A stretch of 64,000 nucleotides of DNA from Devosia sp. (GTDB lineage: Bacteria; Pseudomonadota; Alphaproteobacteria; Rhizobiales; Devosiaceae), in the NCBI GenBank assembly GCA_016713105.1, contig JADJPS010000007.1, positions 146,501 to 210,500 of the forward strand. Reading direction: 5' to 3'. Under the pieces are notes generated by a model that searched no databases, was not told the origin of the DNA, and worked only from the letters and a program-made list of their open reading frames with translations. The translations under genes were made by a program, and so were the position numbers. This document shows positions 1-9,152 of this stretch, piece by piece (positions within the stretch are counted from its first letter, which is position 1; every line of letters starts with the position of its first letter).

Positions 1-24
1 CGTCGTTCTCTTAAAGGCAGGCAG

Positions 25-954
25 ATGAGCTGGTCGACGAAGGATATCCCATCCCAGGCGGGGAAACTGGCGGTCGTGACCGGGGCGACCGGCGGGTTGG
101 GGTACGAGACGGCGCTGGAACTGGCGCGGGCCGGGGCCGCGGTGGTGCTCACCGGGCGAAATCGGGCGAAGGGCGCCGATGCGCTCAACCGGATCAGGAC
201 CGAGGTGCCAAGCGCCAGGGTCTCCTACGAGAACCTCGATCTCTCGGGACTCGGCGAGGTGAAGGCCTTTGCCGAGGCGTTTGCGACGAGGCACGAGACG
301 CTCGATATCCTCGTCAACAATGCCGGCGTGATGGCGCCCCCTGCCCGCGAAGTGACGCGCGACGGCCTCGAGCTGCAGTTCGAGACCAACTATCTCGGCC
401 ATTTCGCCCTGACGGCGCGGCTGCTGCCACTGCTTTCGGCGGCGCGCGGGCGCGTGGTGCCGCTGGCCAGTCTGGCGGCGCGGCAGGGGAAGATCGACTT
501 TGACAACCTGCAGGCCGAGCGCAGCTACAGCCCGCTGGCCAGCTACAGCCAGACCAAGCTCGCCTGCCTGATGTTCGGCTTCGAACTGCAGCGGCGGAGC
601 GACGCGAACGGCTGGGGGATCGCCAGCATAGCGGCGCATCCGGGCGTGTCGCACACCAACCTGATCAATAACGGCATGGGCGCTTCTAGTGCCGGCGGGT
701 TCGCCTGGCGCTACCTGGGCTTCCTGTTTCAGCCGGTGCCGCAGGGCGCACTGCCGACGCTGTTCGCAGCGACCGATCCGGCGGCAAAGCCCGGCGGCTA
801 CTACGGACCGCAGGGCTTCTTCGAGCTGCGCGGCGAGGTTGGCGAGGCGTCGCCGCCACGCCGGTCGGTCGATCTCGCAGTCTCGCGGCGGCTGTGGGAC
901 GCGTCTGAAGAACTGACCGGCATGCGCTTCCCCGAGCGGGCCATCGCGGCCTAG
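25..954 (+). CDS. SDR family NAD(P)-dependent oxidoreductase
   Basis: Short-chain dehydrogenase of 309 residues. The Rossmann glycine motif TGATGGLG is at residues 19-26, the LVNNAGV motif lies near residue 95, and the catalytic serine (LASLAA) and YSQTK (Tyr-x3-Lys) follow near 148 and 170. The C-terminal part is longer than in minimal SDRs and resembles the retinol-dehydrogenase/WWOX-like subgroup. The ATG is preceded by AGGCAG. A TetR regulator begins 10 bases downstream on the same strand, so the two are probably co-transcribed and the regulator may control this enzyme. The substrate cannot be told from sequence. Confidence 0.9.
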   Translation: MSWSTKDIPSQAGKLAVVTGATGGLGYETALELARAGAAVVLTGRNRAKGADALNRIRTEVPSARVSYENLDLSGLGEVKAFAEAFATRHETLDILVNNAGVMAPPAREVTRDGLELQFETNYLGHFALTARLLPLLSAARGRVVPLASLAARQGKIDFDNLQAERSYSPLASYSQTKLACLMFGFELQRRSDANGWGIASIAAHPGVSHTNLINNGMGASSAGGFAWRYLGFLFQPVPQGALPTLFAATDPAAKPGGYYGPQGFFELRGEVGEASPPRRSVDLAVSRRLWDASEELTGMRFPERAIAA

Positions 955-964
955 ACTGGATGGC

Positions 965-1615
965 ATGAACGGGATTCCGAGCTTCCAGCGGGCGCGCAAG
1001 CCCGAGGAGATCGAGGCCCGTCGCGAGACCCTGCTCGCGGCGGCGGCCGAACTGTTCGACGCCGAAGGTCCGATGGGCGCGGGGCTGAACGCAATCGCGA
1101 CCAGGGCCGGTTTCACCAAGTCCAACGTGTACCGCTATTTCGAGAGCCGCGAAGAGGTGCTGCTCGAGCTGTTCCTGAGCGAGATGGGCCGGATGGTGCC
1201 GGTCTTCTGCGCAGGGCTCGAGGCCGTGGCGGAGGGCGATGCGGTTGCCCTTGCCGACAGCATCGCACGCGAGTTCAGCACCCGGCCGCGGCTGGGTCAG
1301 CTGACCGCGATCCTGGCCGGCGTGCTCGAATCCAATGTGTCCGAAGAGACCATAATGCGCACCAAGCGCACCATGGGGACGCTGACAGCGCGACTGGCCG
1401 GGGCGCTGCAGCAGAAGCTGCCGCAGGCAAGCGTCGCCGATTGCCTGTGGGCGATCTCGATGGTCGGAACGCTCGTGGCCGGCATGTGGCCGGCTGCCCG
1501 CCCCTCCCCTGCCGCGGCGCGCGTACTGGCGCGGGAGGAGTTCGCAGCCTTCCGGCCCGATATCGAGCGGGATCTGCAGCGGGCAGCGCGGGCGCTGCTC
1601 GCTTCGATTGCCTAG
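965..1615 (+). CDS. TetR/AcrR family transcriptional regulator
   Basis: A 216-residue regulator with an N-terminal TetR helix-turn-helix at about residues 20-65, including the family signature GFTKSNVYRYFESREEVL, and a divergent ligand-binding C-terminal domain with an Ala/Leu-rich helical pattern. It lies 10 bases after the SDR gene, so local control of that gene is the simplest guess. The effector is unknown. The gene converges on livM (ends at 1650). Confidence 0.9.
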   Translation: MNGIPSFQRARKPEEIEARRETLLAAAAELFDAEGPMGAGLNAIATRAGFTKSNVYRYFESREEVLLELFLSEMGRMVPVFCAGLEAVAEGDAVALADSIAREFSTRPRLGQLTAILAGVLESNVSEETIMRTKRTMGTLTARLAGALQQKLPQASVADCLWAISMVGTLVAGMWPAARPSPAAARVLAREEFAAFRPDIERDLQRAARALLASIA

Positions 1616-1649
1616 ATCGTTTCACGAAACGACCGAACCACCGGCCTGG

Positions 1650-2939
1650 CTAGGCTTCCCGTTTCACCACCTCGGGGATCAGCCCGCGCGGCGCGTAGCG
1701 GAGCGCGATGGTGATGACCACGCCGAGCACGAACACCCGCATCTGGCTGGCCCGCGACTGGATCTCGGGGATCGGCCCCCAGCCCATGTCCGTCGACCAT
1801 CCCGAGATGCCGTTGAACAGCCATTGCGCCACCGGATCCGAGATCATCCAGGTGATGTAGATGAGCAGCGCGCCGAATACCGCGCCCCAGTTGTTGCCTG
1901 CTCCGCCGACGATCACCATCACCCAGATCAGGAAGGTGTGGTTGATCGGCTGGTAGGCACCCGGATCGTAGATCTGCTGGAAGCTGACCAGCATGGCGCC
2001 GCCGATCCCCATCAGCACCGAGCCCAGGATGAAGATCTCGAGCTGGCGGCGGGTGACGTTCTTGCCCATCGAAGCGGCGGCGACGTGATTGTCGCGGATC
2101 GCCCGCATCATCCGGCCCCAGGGCCCGCCATAGGCCCGCTGCACGAAGAAGAAGGCAATGGCAAGAATGACGATGACCAGCGAGAGGAAGCCGAGCCGCG
2201 CGTAGATGAAGGAGTCCGCGATGCTGATGCCCTGCGCCTGCAGGTTCTGCGGAATCGGCGTCGGCCAGGGGATCGGCGACACGGTGAGCGTCCCCCGTGT
2301 CAGCCAGTCCATGTTCTTGAGCAGCGCCCTGATGATCTCCGAAATGCCGATCGTGGCAATCGCCAGGTAGTCGGTCCTGAGCCCGAGGCAGATCCTGCCC
2401 ACCACAAAGGCGACGCCGGCCGCGAGGACGCCGCCGAAGACCCAGCCGAGCACCGGATGCAGCCCCAGTCCGCCGATCCAGCCGCCGCCTTCGGTTTCGA
2501 TATAGGCCGCCGCAGGGTCGATCTGGCTGCGATAGACGATGTAGGCGACGATCCAGGCCAGCACCGTCAGCGCGGTCTTCCAGCCGCCGCGCACACCGAC
2601 GCGGTCGGCGTGCCGCGCTCCCCAGACCAGCACGAAGCCGCCGGCGAAAGCCAGCAGGGCCCGGCCCAGCAGCATCGGCCCATCCGAGCCCCAGAACGCG
2701 GCGTTGACCGGAAACGACACGAAGGTCACTGCCGCGCCGCCCAGCATCAGCATGCCCATGATGCCGAAATTGAACAGTCCGCCATAGCCCCACTGGATGT
2801 TGAGCCCCAGCGCGATCAGCGCATAGGCGAAGCTCTGCACCAGCAGCAGCGAGATGTTGGCGGCCCCGAGAAACAGCCCGATGACCGTGAACAGCACGAA
2901 CAGGCCGGCAAACAGCGTCGCGGTGCGGTGCAGGGTCAT
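1650..2939 (-). CDS. livM: branched-chain amino acid-type ABC transporter permease LivM
   Basis: A 429-residue integral membrane protein with about ten hydrophobic segments and the LivM-family GLRTDYLAIATIGISEI region. That EAA-like loop contacts the ATPases. It overlaps the livH stop by 4 bases (ATGA), so the order is livG-livF-livH-livM on the minus strand. An insertion after the fourth segment, around residues 95-150, makes it longer than the roughly 320-350-residue minimal LivM, as in many alphaproteobacterial homologues. With no binding protein here, the substrate (amino acid, urea or amide) is open. Confidence 0.93.
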   Translation of the reverse strand: MTLHRTATLFAGLFVLFTVIGLFLGAANISLLLVQSFAYALIALGLNIQWGYGGLFNFGIMGMLMLGGAAVTFVSFPVNAAFWGSDGPMLLGRALLAFAGGFVLVWGARHADRVGVRGGWKTALTVLAWIVAYIVYRSQIDPAAAYIETEGGGWIGGLGLHPVLGWVFGGVLAAGVAFVVGRICLGLRTDYLAIATIGISEIIRALLKNMDWLTRGTLTVSPIPWPTPIPQNLQAQGISIADSFIYARLGFLSLVIVILAIAFFFVQRAYGGPWGRMMRAIRDNHVAAASMGKNVTRRQLEIFILGSVLMGIGGAMLVSFQQIYDPGAYQPINHTFLIWVMVIVGGAGNNWGAVFGALLIYITWMISDPVAQWLFNGISGWSTDMGWGPIPEIQSRASQMRVFVLGVVITIALRYAPRGLIPEVVKREA

Positions 2940-3937
2940 GACGAGGCCCCCTTGAAGATGCCGGTCGGGCGCCAGAGCAGCACCACCACGAGGATGACGA
3001 ACGCCACCGTCAGCTTGTACTCGGTGGGCACGATCGCCAGCGTCGCCGGCACCTCGAACGGCAGCGCGTTGGCAAGCGGCCGGAGCAGCACCGACCAGTT
3101 GAAGATCGAGAGCGTCTCGGCAAAGCCGATGAGGAAGCCGCCGGCGATGGCGCCGTAGGATTGCCCGAGGCCGCCAACGATCGCCGCCGCGAAGATCGGC
3201 AGGACGATGTTGAAGGCGAGATCCGGCTTCAGCGACACATCGAGCGCCAGCATCGTGCCGGCCATGGCGGCAAGCGCGCCGGCAATCACCCAGGTGACGC
3301 GCACCACCAGCTTGGTGTTGATCCCCGAGACCTGTGCCAGATCGGCATTGTCGGCCATGGCGCGCATGGCCTTGCCGAGCCGCGAGCGGGTGAGGAAGAC
3401 ATGCAGGGCCAGCACCGCGATGGCGGTGCAGATCACCATCAGCAGTTGCGGCTGGGTGAAGTTGATGGTGCGGGTGACCCCCTCGAGCGGCACCGGAATG
3501 CGGATCAACTGCTTGGTCTCGATCTCGAAGAAGCTCCAGGTGCCCGAACCGAAGAACAGCCGGATCAGGCCCTGGATGATCAGCGTCACGCCGATCGAGG
3601 CGATCAGCAGCGTCACCGGCCGCGCCCCGCGCTTCCTGAGCGGCGCGTAGAATCCCTTGTCGAGCCCGAGTGCAACCCCTGCGGCAAGGAACATCGCGAT
3701 CGGCAGCACCAGGAAGCCGGTCGGGACCAGCGGCGTGGTGATGCCGAGCGCCGTCGCCGCCATGGCCAGGAGGAAGGCGATGAAGGCGCCCATCGTCATC
3801 ATGTCGCCATGGGCGAAATGCGCGAAGCGCAGGATGCCGAAGATCAGCGTCACGCCGATGGCGCCGACCGCATAGATCGAGCCCAGCACGATCCCGGCGA
3901 CGACGACGTTGTTGAAAAAGAAGATCAGCTCGTTCAT
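2936..3937 (-). CDS. livH: branched-chain amino acid-type ABC transporter permease LivH
   Basis: A 333-residue inner-membrane permease with eight or so hydrophobic segments. The LivH signatures are GSIYAVGAIGVTLIFGILRF near the N-terminus and RSRLGKAMRAMADNADLA, the cytoplasmic coupling loop, in the middle. The start ATG at 3937 is 4 bases after the livF stop, and its stop overlaps livM, so the permeases are translationally coupled. It forms the translocation heterodimer with LivM. Confidence 0.94.
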   Translation of the reverse strand: MNELIFFFNNVVVAGIVLGSIYAVGAIGVTLIFGILRFAHFAHGDMMTMGAFIAFLLAMAATALGITTPLVPTGFLVLPIAMFLAAGVALGLDKGFYAPLRKRGARPVTLLIASIGVTLIIQGLIRLFFGSGTWSFFEIETKQLIRIPVPLEGVTRTINFTQPQLLMVICTAIAVLALHVFLTRSRLGKAMRAMADNADLAQVSGINTKLVVRVTWVIAGALAAMAGTMLALDVSLKPDLAFNIVLPIFAAAIVGGLGQSYGAIAGGFLIGFAETLSIFNWSVLLRPLANALPFEVPATLAIVPTEYKLTVAFVILVVVLLWRPTGIFKGASS

Positions 3938-3941
3938 CGCA

Positions 3942-4646
3942 TCAGCCCCCGAGGAAACTCTTGGCGACTTCGGGGTCGGCGATGAGCTCCTGGCCCGTGC
4001 CGGTGAAGCGGTTCCTGCCGGTGGCGAGGACGAATCCGCGCGAGGCGAAGGCCAGTGCCTGGCGGGCGTTCTGCTCCACCATCAGGATGGCGACGCCCGC
4101 CGCGTTGACCTTGACGATCTGCTCGAAGATCTCGAGCACATAGCGGGGCGAGAGCCCCGCCGACGGCTCGTCGAGCAGCAGCAGCTTGGGCTGGCTCATC
4201 AGCGCCCGCCCCATTGCCACCATCTGGCGCTGGCCGCCACTGAGTTCGCCGGCCGGCTGACGGCGCTTCTCGCGCAGCACCGGGAACATGTCATAGACCC
4301 AGTTCATCGTGGCGCTGAAATCGTCGCGGCGCGTGAAGGCCCCCATCTCGAGGTTCTCCTCGACGCTCATCGACACGAAGACGTTCTTTTCCTGCGGCAC
4401 GAAGCTCAGCCCCTTGGGCACCAGCCGATCCGGCAGCGCGTTCTGGATCTCCTCGCCCATGAAGCGGATCGAGCCGCCCGTGACCTTGAGCAGCCCGAAG
4501 ATCGCCTTCAGTGTCGTCGACTTGCCGGCTCCGTTCGGCCCGACGATGACGCCGATGTCGGACTGCTCGATGGCGAGGTTCACCCCGTTGAGGATCGGCG
4601 CGCCGCCATAGCCGCCGACGAGGTCGGTGATCTCGAGCAGGGCCAT
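3942..4646 (-). CDS. livF: branched-chain amino acid-type ABC transporter ATP-binding protein LivF
   Basis: An ABC ATPase of 234 residues. Walker A (GPNGAGKST) is near residue 35, the Q-loop (SFVPQEKNVF) near 85, the signature LSGGQRQMVAMGRAL near 135, Walker B (LLLLDEPSAGLSP) near 155 and the H-loop region IQMVEQN-like (ILMVEQNA) near 190. The ATG at 4646 shares its A with the TGA of livG (TGATG), which fixes the start. An open frame continues upstream in this phase to 5498 but is only a shadow of livG. Confidence 0.94.
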   Translation of the reverse strand: MALLEITDLVGGYGGAPILNGVNLAIEQSDIGVIVGPNGAGKSTTLKAIFGLLKVTGGSIRFMGEEIQNALPDRLVPKGLSFVPQEKNVFVSMSVEENLEMGAFTRRDDFSATMNWVYDMFPVLREKRRQPAGELSGGQRQMVAMGRALMSQPKLLLLDEPSAGLSPRYVLEIFEQIVKVNAAGVAILMVEQNARQALAFASRGFVLATGRNRFTGTGQELIADPEVAKSFLGG

Positions 4647-5428
4647 CAGGCAGCCTCCACCGGTGCACCGAAATAGGCCTCGATGATCTCCGGGTTGGCG
4701 CGGATCTCGCTCATCGGACCCTCTGCGATCTTCTCGCCCTGCGCCATCACGATCACCGGGTCGCACAGCCGCCCGATCAGGTCCATGTCGTGCTCGATGA
4801 CGAAGAATGTGTAGCCGAGTTCCCGGTTCATCCGCTCGATATTGGCCGCAAGATCCTGCAGCAGCGTGCGGTTGACGCCGGCCGCCACCTCGTCGAGCAG
4901 TACCACCTTGGCGTCCACCATCATCGTGCGTCCGAGCTCGAGCAGCTTCTTCTGGCCGCCCGAGAGGTTCCCGGCGAGCTCGTGCTTGACGTGCCCGAGC
5001 TTGAGGAACTCGATGACATCGAGCGCCTTCTGGCGGACCGAGCGCTCGGCCGCGCTGACCGCGCCGGGAGCGAACCAGGTCCTGACCAGGCTCTCCCCCG
5101 GCTGCCCGGCGGGCACCATCATCAGGTTCTCGAGCGCTGTCATGTTGGAGAATTCGTGCGCGATCTGGAAGGTGCGCAGCATGCCACGGTGGAACAGCTG
5201 GTGTGGCTTCATCCCGGTCACGTCCCGGCCGTCGAAGACGATCCGGCCGCTGTCCGGCGCGATATTGCCCGCCACGAGGTTGAACAGCGTCGACTTGCCG
5301 GCCCCGTTCGGGCCGATCAGCCCGGTGATCGAGCCGCGCTCCACGCTGAGGGAGCAGTTCTTGACGGCCTGGAGCCCGCCAAAACGCTTGCTGACGTTCC
5401 TGACGTCGATGACTGCGTCGAAGGACAC
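4646..5428 (-). CDS. livG: branched-chain amino acid-type ABC transporter ATP-binding protein LivG
   Basis: An ABC ATPase of about 260 residues with Walker A (GPNGAGKST), the LivG-type RTFQIAHEF Q-loop, signature LSGGQKKLLELGR, Walker B (VVLLDEVAAGVN) and FFVIEHDMD at the H-loop. I chose the GTG at 5428 because it follows a GGACGGGGG Shine-Dalgarno-like run and gives the usual family length. The frame stays open to ATGs at 5479 and 5500, which would add 17 or 24 atypical residues. It is the first gene of the importer operon, and a perfect palindrome at 5565-5578 lies upstream. Confidence 0.9.
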   Translation of the reverse strand: MSFDAVIDVRNVSKRFGGLQAVKNCSLSVERGSITGLIGPNGAGKSTLFNLVAGNIAPDSGRIVFDGRDVTGMKPHQLFHRGMLRTFQIAHEFSNMTALENLMMVPAGQPGESLVRTWFAPGAVSAAERSVRQKALDVIEFLKLGHVKHELAGNLSGGQKKLLELGRTMMVDAKVVLLDEVAAGVNRTLLQDLAANIERMNRELGYTFFVIEHDMDLIGRLCDPVIVMAQGEKIAEGPMSEIRANPEIIEAYFGAPVEAA

Positions 5429-5564
5429 CCCGCCCCCGTCCTGATGAATAGTGTTCTTGCGTCGACCAGCGGCCGTCATTTTTCGGCCATCTGCGCACAT
5501 GCGGGAGAAGGGGTCAACCAGACACCCGCCGGCCGGGGCGGCTTCTAGCGCCTCGGCACGGTTT

Positions 5565-5578
5565 TGACCATATGGTCA
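5565..5578. promoter_or_regulatory. 14-bp perfect palindrome, candidate operator
   Basis: TGACCATATGGTCA is a perfect dyad 137-150 bases upstream of the livG start. Its last three bases are the complement of the mgsA stop codon. TGACC/GGTCA half-sites are typical of GntR/FadR-type and some TetR-type operators. No matching regulator gene is adjacent, but a TetR gene lies at 965. The role is inferred. Confidence 0.45.
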
Positions 5579-5938
5579 GATCGCCGCAAGCACGGCGTCG
5601 GCGGTCCGGCGGTTGGGCGCGAACAGGATGTCGTAGAGCGTCGCGAGCCGGGTGAGCGACTTGATGTCGACATCGTGCGGCATGGCGGTGAGCGGATCCT
5701 GGAAGAAGACCAGCGCGTCGAGCCGGCCCTCGGCGATCATCGCGCCCAGCTGCGCATCGCCGCCGAGCGGTCCGCTGAGCAGCCGCGTGACGCTCAGCCC
5801 GGTGCCGTCCTGGACGCGCCCGCCGGAGGTTCCGGTTCCCCACAGCTCGTGCCGGGCGAGCGTGTCGCGATGGCGCAGCGCCCAGGCGACCAGTTCATCC
5901 TTCCTGTCGTCGTGCGCCACCAGACCGATGCGTGCCAT
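5576..5938 (-). CDS. mgsA: methylglyoxal synthase
   Basis: Converts dihydroxyacetone phosphate to methylglyoxal and phosphate, a bypass of lower glycolysis under phosphate limitation. The 120-residue protein carries the phosphate-binding GTGTSG, the LSGPLGGDAQLGAMI motif with its catalytic aspartate region, and DPLTAMPHDVDIKSL, the family signature. It is somewhat shorter than the E. coli enzyme (152) but has the complete core. It follows a DUF1801 gene by 40 bases on the same strand. Confidence 0.93.
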   Translation of the reverse strand: MARIGLVAHDDRKDELVAWALRHRDTLARHELWGTGTSGGRVQDGTGLSVTRLLSGPLGGDAQLGAMIAEGRLDALVFFQDPLTAMPHDVDIKSLTRLATLYDILFAPNRRTADAVLAAI

Positions 5939-5978
5939 TGCTGCCCTCCCCGGAGCGAGGCCAGACTTTCAGCACGGC

Positions 5979-6356
5979 TCAGGCTTTGAGCGCAATGGCC
6001 TCGGCGATGAGGATCGCCAGGTCGTCCTCGGGGATCGGCGCGCCGGGCACGAAGCGGATGAAGCGCACCTGCTTGCCGTCGCCCTCGAGCAGCGGCGAAC
6101 TCAGCTGCCGGCCGTGCTCGAACACCAGCGAGACGTGATCCTCCATCGGAAACACGGCACACACGAATCCGGCCCTGGGGTGCCGGTAGTTGACCGACCC
6201 CCAGCCGAGCCGCGCCTTCGCCTCGAGGTCGGGCCGGATGGCGAGCAGCAGCAACGCCAGCCGGGTCGCCAGTTCGGCGATCGGCTGGGGCAGCGGCCGC
6301 AGCAGGGTCACCAGGTCGGCGACCAATTCAGGCGATCGAGAGTCGGATGCGTGCAT
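5979..6356 (-). CDS. DUF1801 family protein
   Basis: A 125-residue soluble protein with the DUF1801 pattern: an N-terminal helix, a KARLGWGSVNYRHPRAGFVCAVFP strand region, and VSLVFEHGRQL followed by a VRFIRF strand. DUF1801 proteins are small alpha/beta proteins of poorly known function; some Gram-positive relatives act as iron chaperones. Its start overlaps the end of the preceding gene by 29 bases in another frame, so the two are probably translated from one message. Confidence 0.75.
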   Translation of the reverse strand: MHASDSRSPELVADLVTLLRPLPQPIAELATRLALLLLAIRPDLEAKARLGWGSVNYRHPRAGFVCAVFPMEDHVSLVFEHGRQLSSPLLEGDGKQVRFIRFVPGAPIPEDDLAILIAEAIALKA

Positions 6357-6639
6357 GGCTCATCTCGAGGCCCACGGGATCGATCATGGTCATGGCCTCG
6401 CTCTGCGCCATCTCTTCCATCATTTTCGCCGCCGCCGCCAGCGCTGCGTCGTGCGATTGCCACAGCACCGCGTCGACGAGGCGGCCGTCGTCATGTTCGG
6501 CGAGATGGCGCGAAATGAACCCTGGCTGCCGCCGCAGCCAGTCGTTGACCGCTGCGTTGGCCGCCACGAACGCCTCCACACTCCCCCGGGCGAGCCGGAA
6601 CGTGACGATCTCGAGGCTCTGTGGAACCCTGTCCGACAT
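6328..6639 (-). CDS. small antibiotic-biosynthesis-monooxygenase-like (dimeric alpha/beta barrel) protein
   Basis: A 103-residue protein with a beta-alpha-beta layout: LEIVTFRLARGSVEAF, then LRRQPGFISRHLAEHDDGRLVDAVLWQS, then a helix rich in Ala/Met. This is the layout of ABM-like ferredoxin-fold proteins. The PGF-x-SRH segment and W of VLWQS match that family. Cofactor and substrate cannot be told. The start lies immediately after a strong terminator hairpin (6641-6675), so it must have its own promoter or depend on readthrough. Confidence 0.65.
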   Translation of the reverse strand: MSDRVPQSLEIVTFRLARGSVEAFVAANAAVNDWLRRQPGFISRHLAEHDDGRLVDAVLWQSHDAALAAAAKMMEEMAQSEAMTMIDPVGLEMSHARIRLSIA

Positions 6640-6640
6640 G

Positions 6641-6675
6641 ACAAAAACCCTCCCCTGCTGGTCGCTGGGGAGGGT
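6641..6675 (-). terminator. Rho-independent terminator of the chemoreceptor transcript
   Basis: Nine-base inverted arms ACCCTCCCC and GGGGAGGGT (6647-6655 and 6667-6675) flank an 11-base loop. On the minus strand the stem is followed by TTTTTGT. It sits 48 bases after the stop of the receptor at 6723 and 2 bases before the start of the ABM-like gene. Confidence 0.8.
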
Positions 6676-6722
6676 CTCGCATGGTTCGCCTGACAGGCAG
6701 TGTCAGGGTTTGGCGGCGATCG

Positions 6723-9152
6723 TCAGAATTCGGACCAGTCCCTGTCGATGGCGGCATTGCCCCGGCTGAGGTAGGACTTGGCGGCTGTCTTGACCTTGTC
6801 CTGCAGCGCCCGGATGCCGCCGCGCGGCGCCTGGGGAGCGGCCGCCGGGGCCGGTACTCGACCGGGCGCCGACGCGCCGGTGTTGAAGATGTCGACGATG
6901 CGGTCGAGATCGCTCGCCTGCGACTCCGTCTGCTCGATCGCCGCGTTGATCTCCTCGACCAATGCCGCGTTGTGCTGGGTCGCCTCGTCGAGCTGACGCA
7001 CGGCGGTGTTGACCTCTTCGATCGATGACGCCTGCGCGCGGCTTTCCTGCGCGATGCCGTCCATCAGACCGCTCGAGGAGCGCGCCGACTCGACCATGGC
7101 CGTCAGCCGCGCCGCCGCATCGGCGACCAGCTTGGAGCCGGTCTTCACCTCCAGCCCGCTCTGCTCGATCAGCACCTTGACCTCGCTCGAGGCGCTGGCC
7201 GCCGACTGGGCGAGACGGCGGACTTCGACCGCCACCACGGCGAAGCCCTTGCCGGCATCGCCGGCCCGTGCTGCCTCGACCGACGCATTGAGGGCGAGCA
7301 GGTTGGTCTGGAAGGCGATGTCGTCGATCAGGCCGATGATGTTGGAGATCTTGGACGAGGAGTTCGAGATCCGCTCCATGGCCTCGTTGGCATCGGTCAT
7401 CACCGCCCCGCCTTCCTCGGCAGTGCGCGTCACCGTGCCCGCGACCTGGCTCGCCTGCTTGGCTCGCTCGGCATTGTGCAGCACCGTCTGGGCCAGTTGC
7501 TCCATCGCCGCCGACGTCTCCTCGATCGTCGCCGCCTGCTTGGTGGTGCGTTCGCTGAGGTCGTTTGCCCCCGACAGGATTTCGGAAGTCGCAGTCTTCA
7601 GCGAGCGCGACGTTTCCTTGAGCTGCCCGACGATCTCGCCCAGCTTGTCCGCCACCCGGTTGGTGTCGGTCTTGAGCCGGGCGAACGCCCCCTCGTAGTC
7701 GCCCCCGACGCGTCGCGTCAGGTCGGTATCGGCGAGCGCCGACAGCACCTCGACGGTCTCGCCGAGGCCGCGATCCACCGTGGCCACGAGGTTGTTGATG
7801 CTGGCGGCAATGGCATTGAGTTCGGGGTCGGGGAACTCCGCCTCGACGCGCTTGCCGAAATCGCCCGCCACCGCCGCATCCACCACCTGGCCGAAGGCCC
7901 GCTGCAGCTCGCCCAGCATCGCTGCCCGCGTCTCCTGGTCGCGAATGATGCGCGCCGCCTCGGCCTCGGTCATCTCGGCGACCCTCTTGCCATTGCTGCG
8001 GAACACCTCGAGGGCGCGGGAGAGCTTGCCGATCTCGTCCACCCGATCGGTACCCTCGATCGCGAGGTCGTAATCGCCGGCTGCCATCTTGTCGACGGTT
8101 GCGCCCAGCCGGCCGAGGGGACGACCGACCATGGTGCGGATCAGGCCGAACAGCACGAGGCCCGCCAGCAGCACGCACGTCACCGCCGATCCGGCCACTG
8201 TCCAGCGGCCTTCGTTGACCGCGGCCTCGAGCGTCGCCATCGGCACCGACGAGACGATCACCCAGCGGTCCGCAGTGCCGCCGACGTTGAACGGCACGCC
8301 GACGCTGCGTTCAATCGCTCCGCTCTCGTTGGCAGCATCCTGCTCGGCCGGTTCGCCGGCCAGCGCCTTGCTGACGACTGCCCGGATCGGATCATCGGCG
8401 TCGAGTGGCTTGCCGACATGGGCGGCGTGCGGGCTGGCAACGACGATGCCGCTCGAGCTGATCAGCTCGACATGGCCGGTTTCGAAGGGCTTAAGCGTCG
8501 ACAGCCTGGCGTTGAGTTCGGCCAGCGACACATCCACGCCGCCGGTGCCGACATATTTGCCATCGACGGTGATCGGCAGGCCGAAGGACATGATCAGCAC
8601 GTCCTTGCCGCCGATCGCGTACATGTACGGTTCGATGGCCACGGCGCGGCCCAGCTTCTTGGGCAGCTGATAGTAGTCGCCCGGACCATCCTTGTCGTAG
8701 TCGATCAGCGGTTCCACTGCGATCTGGCCGCCGCCGCGGTTCCAGTACGGCACATAGCGCCCGCTCGCATCATGTCCCGCCGCGTTGGCGTAGGCGGCAT
8801 CATTGCCGTCGAGCGCGTTGGGCTCCCAGCCCGACCAGGTCCCGAGCAGGTCGGGGTTCTCCTCGAGGAAGCGCCGGATCACCGAGTCGTAGACCGCCCG
8901 GTCCATGACCCCGCTGCCGCGCATCGCCTCGAGCGAGGTGATCAGGCCCTCCGCCGCACCCTCCGCGCCGTCCAGGTACTGCATGACCTGGCGCGAGATC
9001 GACTCGGTGGTCTCGGCCTGGAAGTCGCGGGTCTGCGCACTGATGGTGTCGCTGACGCGGCCGACCAGCAGGATCATGCCGAAGGCAAAGATGATGGCCA
9101 GCGAGCTGATGCTCAGCAACGCCACCTTGAGGGACAAGGACCGTAAACGCAT
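6723..9152 (-). CDS. methyl-accepting chemotaxis protein (Cache-HAMP-MCP)
   Basis: A chemoreceptor of 809 residues. TM1 is at about residues 8-30, followed by a periplasmic Cache-type sensor with YVPYWNRGGG and GKYVGTGGVDVSL, TM2 near 330, a HAMP domain, a second HAMP-like segment, and the signalling tip (AFQTNLLALNASVEAARAG...GFAVVAVEVRRLA). It ends in DRDWSEF, which fits the C-terminal CheR/CheB-tether pentapeptide (x-W-x-x-F). I start it at ATG 9152 because third-position GC falls sharply upstream, although the frame stays open to 10148. It is a close paralogue of the receptor at 10176. Confidence 0.88.
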   Translation of the reverse strand: MRLRSLSLKVALLSISSLAIIFAFGMILLVGRVSDTISAQTRDFQAETTESISRQVMQYLDGAEGAAEGLITSLEAMRGSGVMDRAVYDSVIRRFLEENPDLLGTWSGWEPNALDGNDAAYANAAGHDASGRYVPYWNRGGGQIAVEPLIDYDKDGPGDYYQLPKKLGRAVAIEPYMYAIGGKDVLIMSFGLPITVDGKYVGTGGVDVSLAELNARLSTLKPFETGHVELISSSGIVVASPHAAHVGKPLDADDPIRAVVSKALAGEPAEQDAANESGAIERSVGVPFNVGGTADRWVIVSSVPMATLEAAVNEGRWTVAGSAVTCVLLAGLVLFGLIRTMVGRPLGRLGATVDKMAAGDYDLAIEGTDRVDEIGKLSRALEVFRSNGKRVAEMTEAEAARIIRDQETRAAMLGELQRAFGQVVDAAVAGDFGKRVEAEFPDPELNAIAASINNLVATVDRGLGETVEVLSALADTDLTRRVGGDYEGAFARLKTDTNRVADKLGEIVGQLKETSRSLKTATSEILSGANDLSERTTKQAATIEETSAAMEQLAQTVLHNAERAKQASQVAGTVTRTAEEGGAVMTDANEAMERISNSSSKISNIIGLIDDIAFQTNLLALNASVEAARAGDAGKGFAVVAVEVRRLAQSAASASSEVKVLIEQSGLEVKTGSKLVADAAARLTAMVESARSSSGLMDGIAQESRAQASSIEEVNTAVRQLDEATQHNAALVEEINAAIEQTESQASDLDRIVDIFNTGASAPGRVPAPAAAPQAPRGGIRALQDKVKTAAKSYLSRGNAAIDRDWSEF

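Noticed and set aside
1608..3158. 516-residue plus-strand frame after the TetR gene
   Set aside because: Antisense to livM, which has clear permease motifs and a coupled start with livH.
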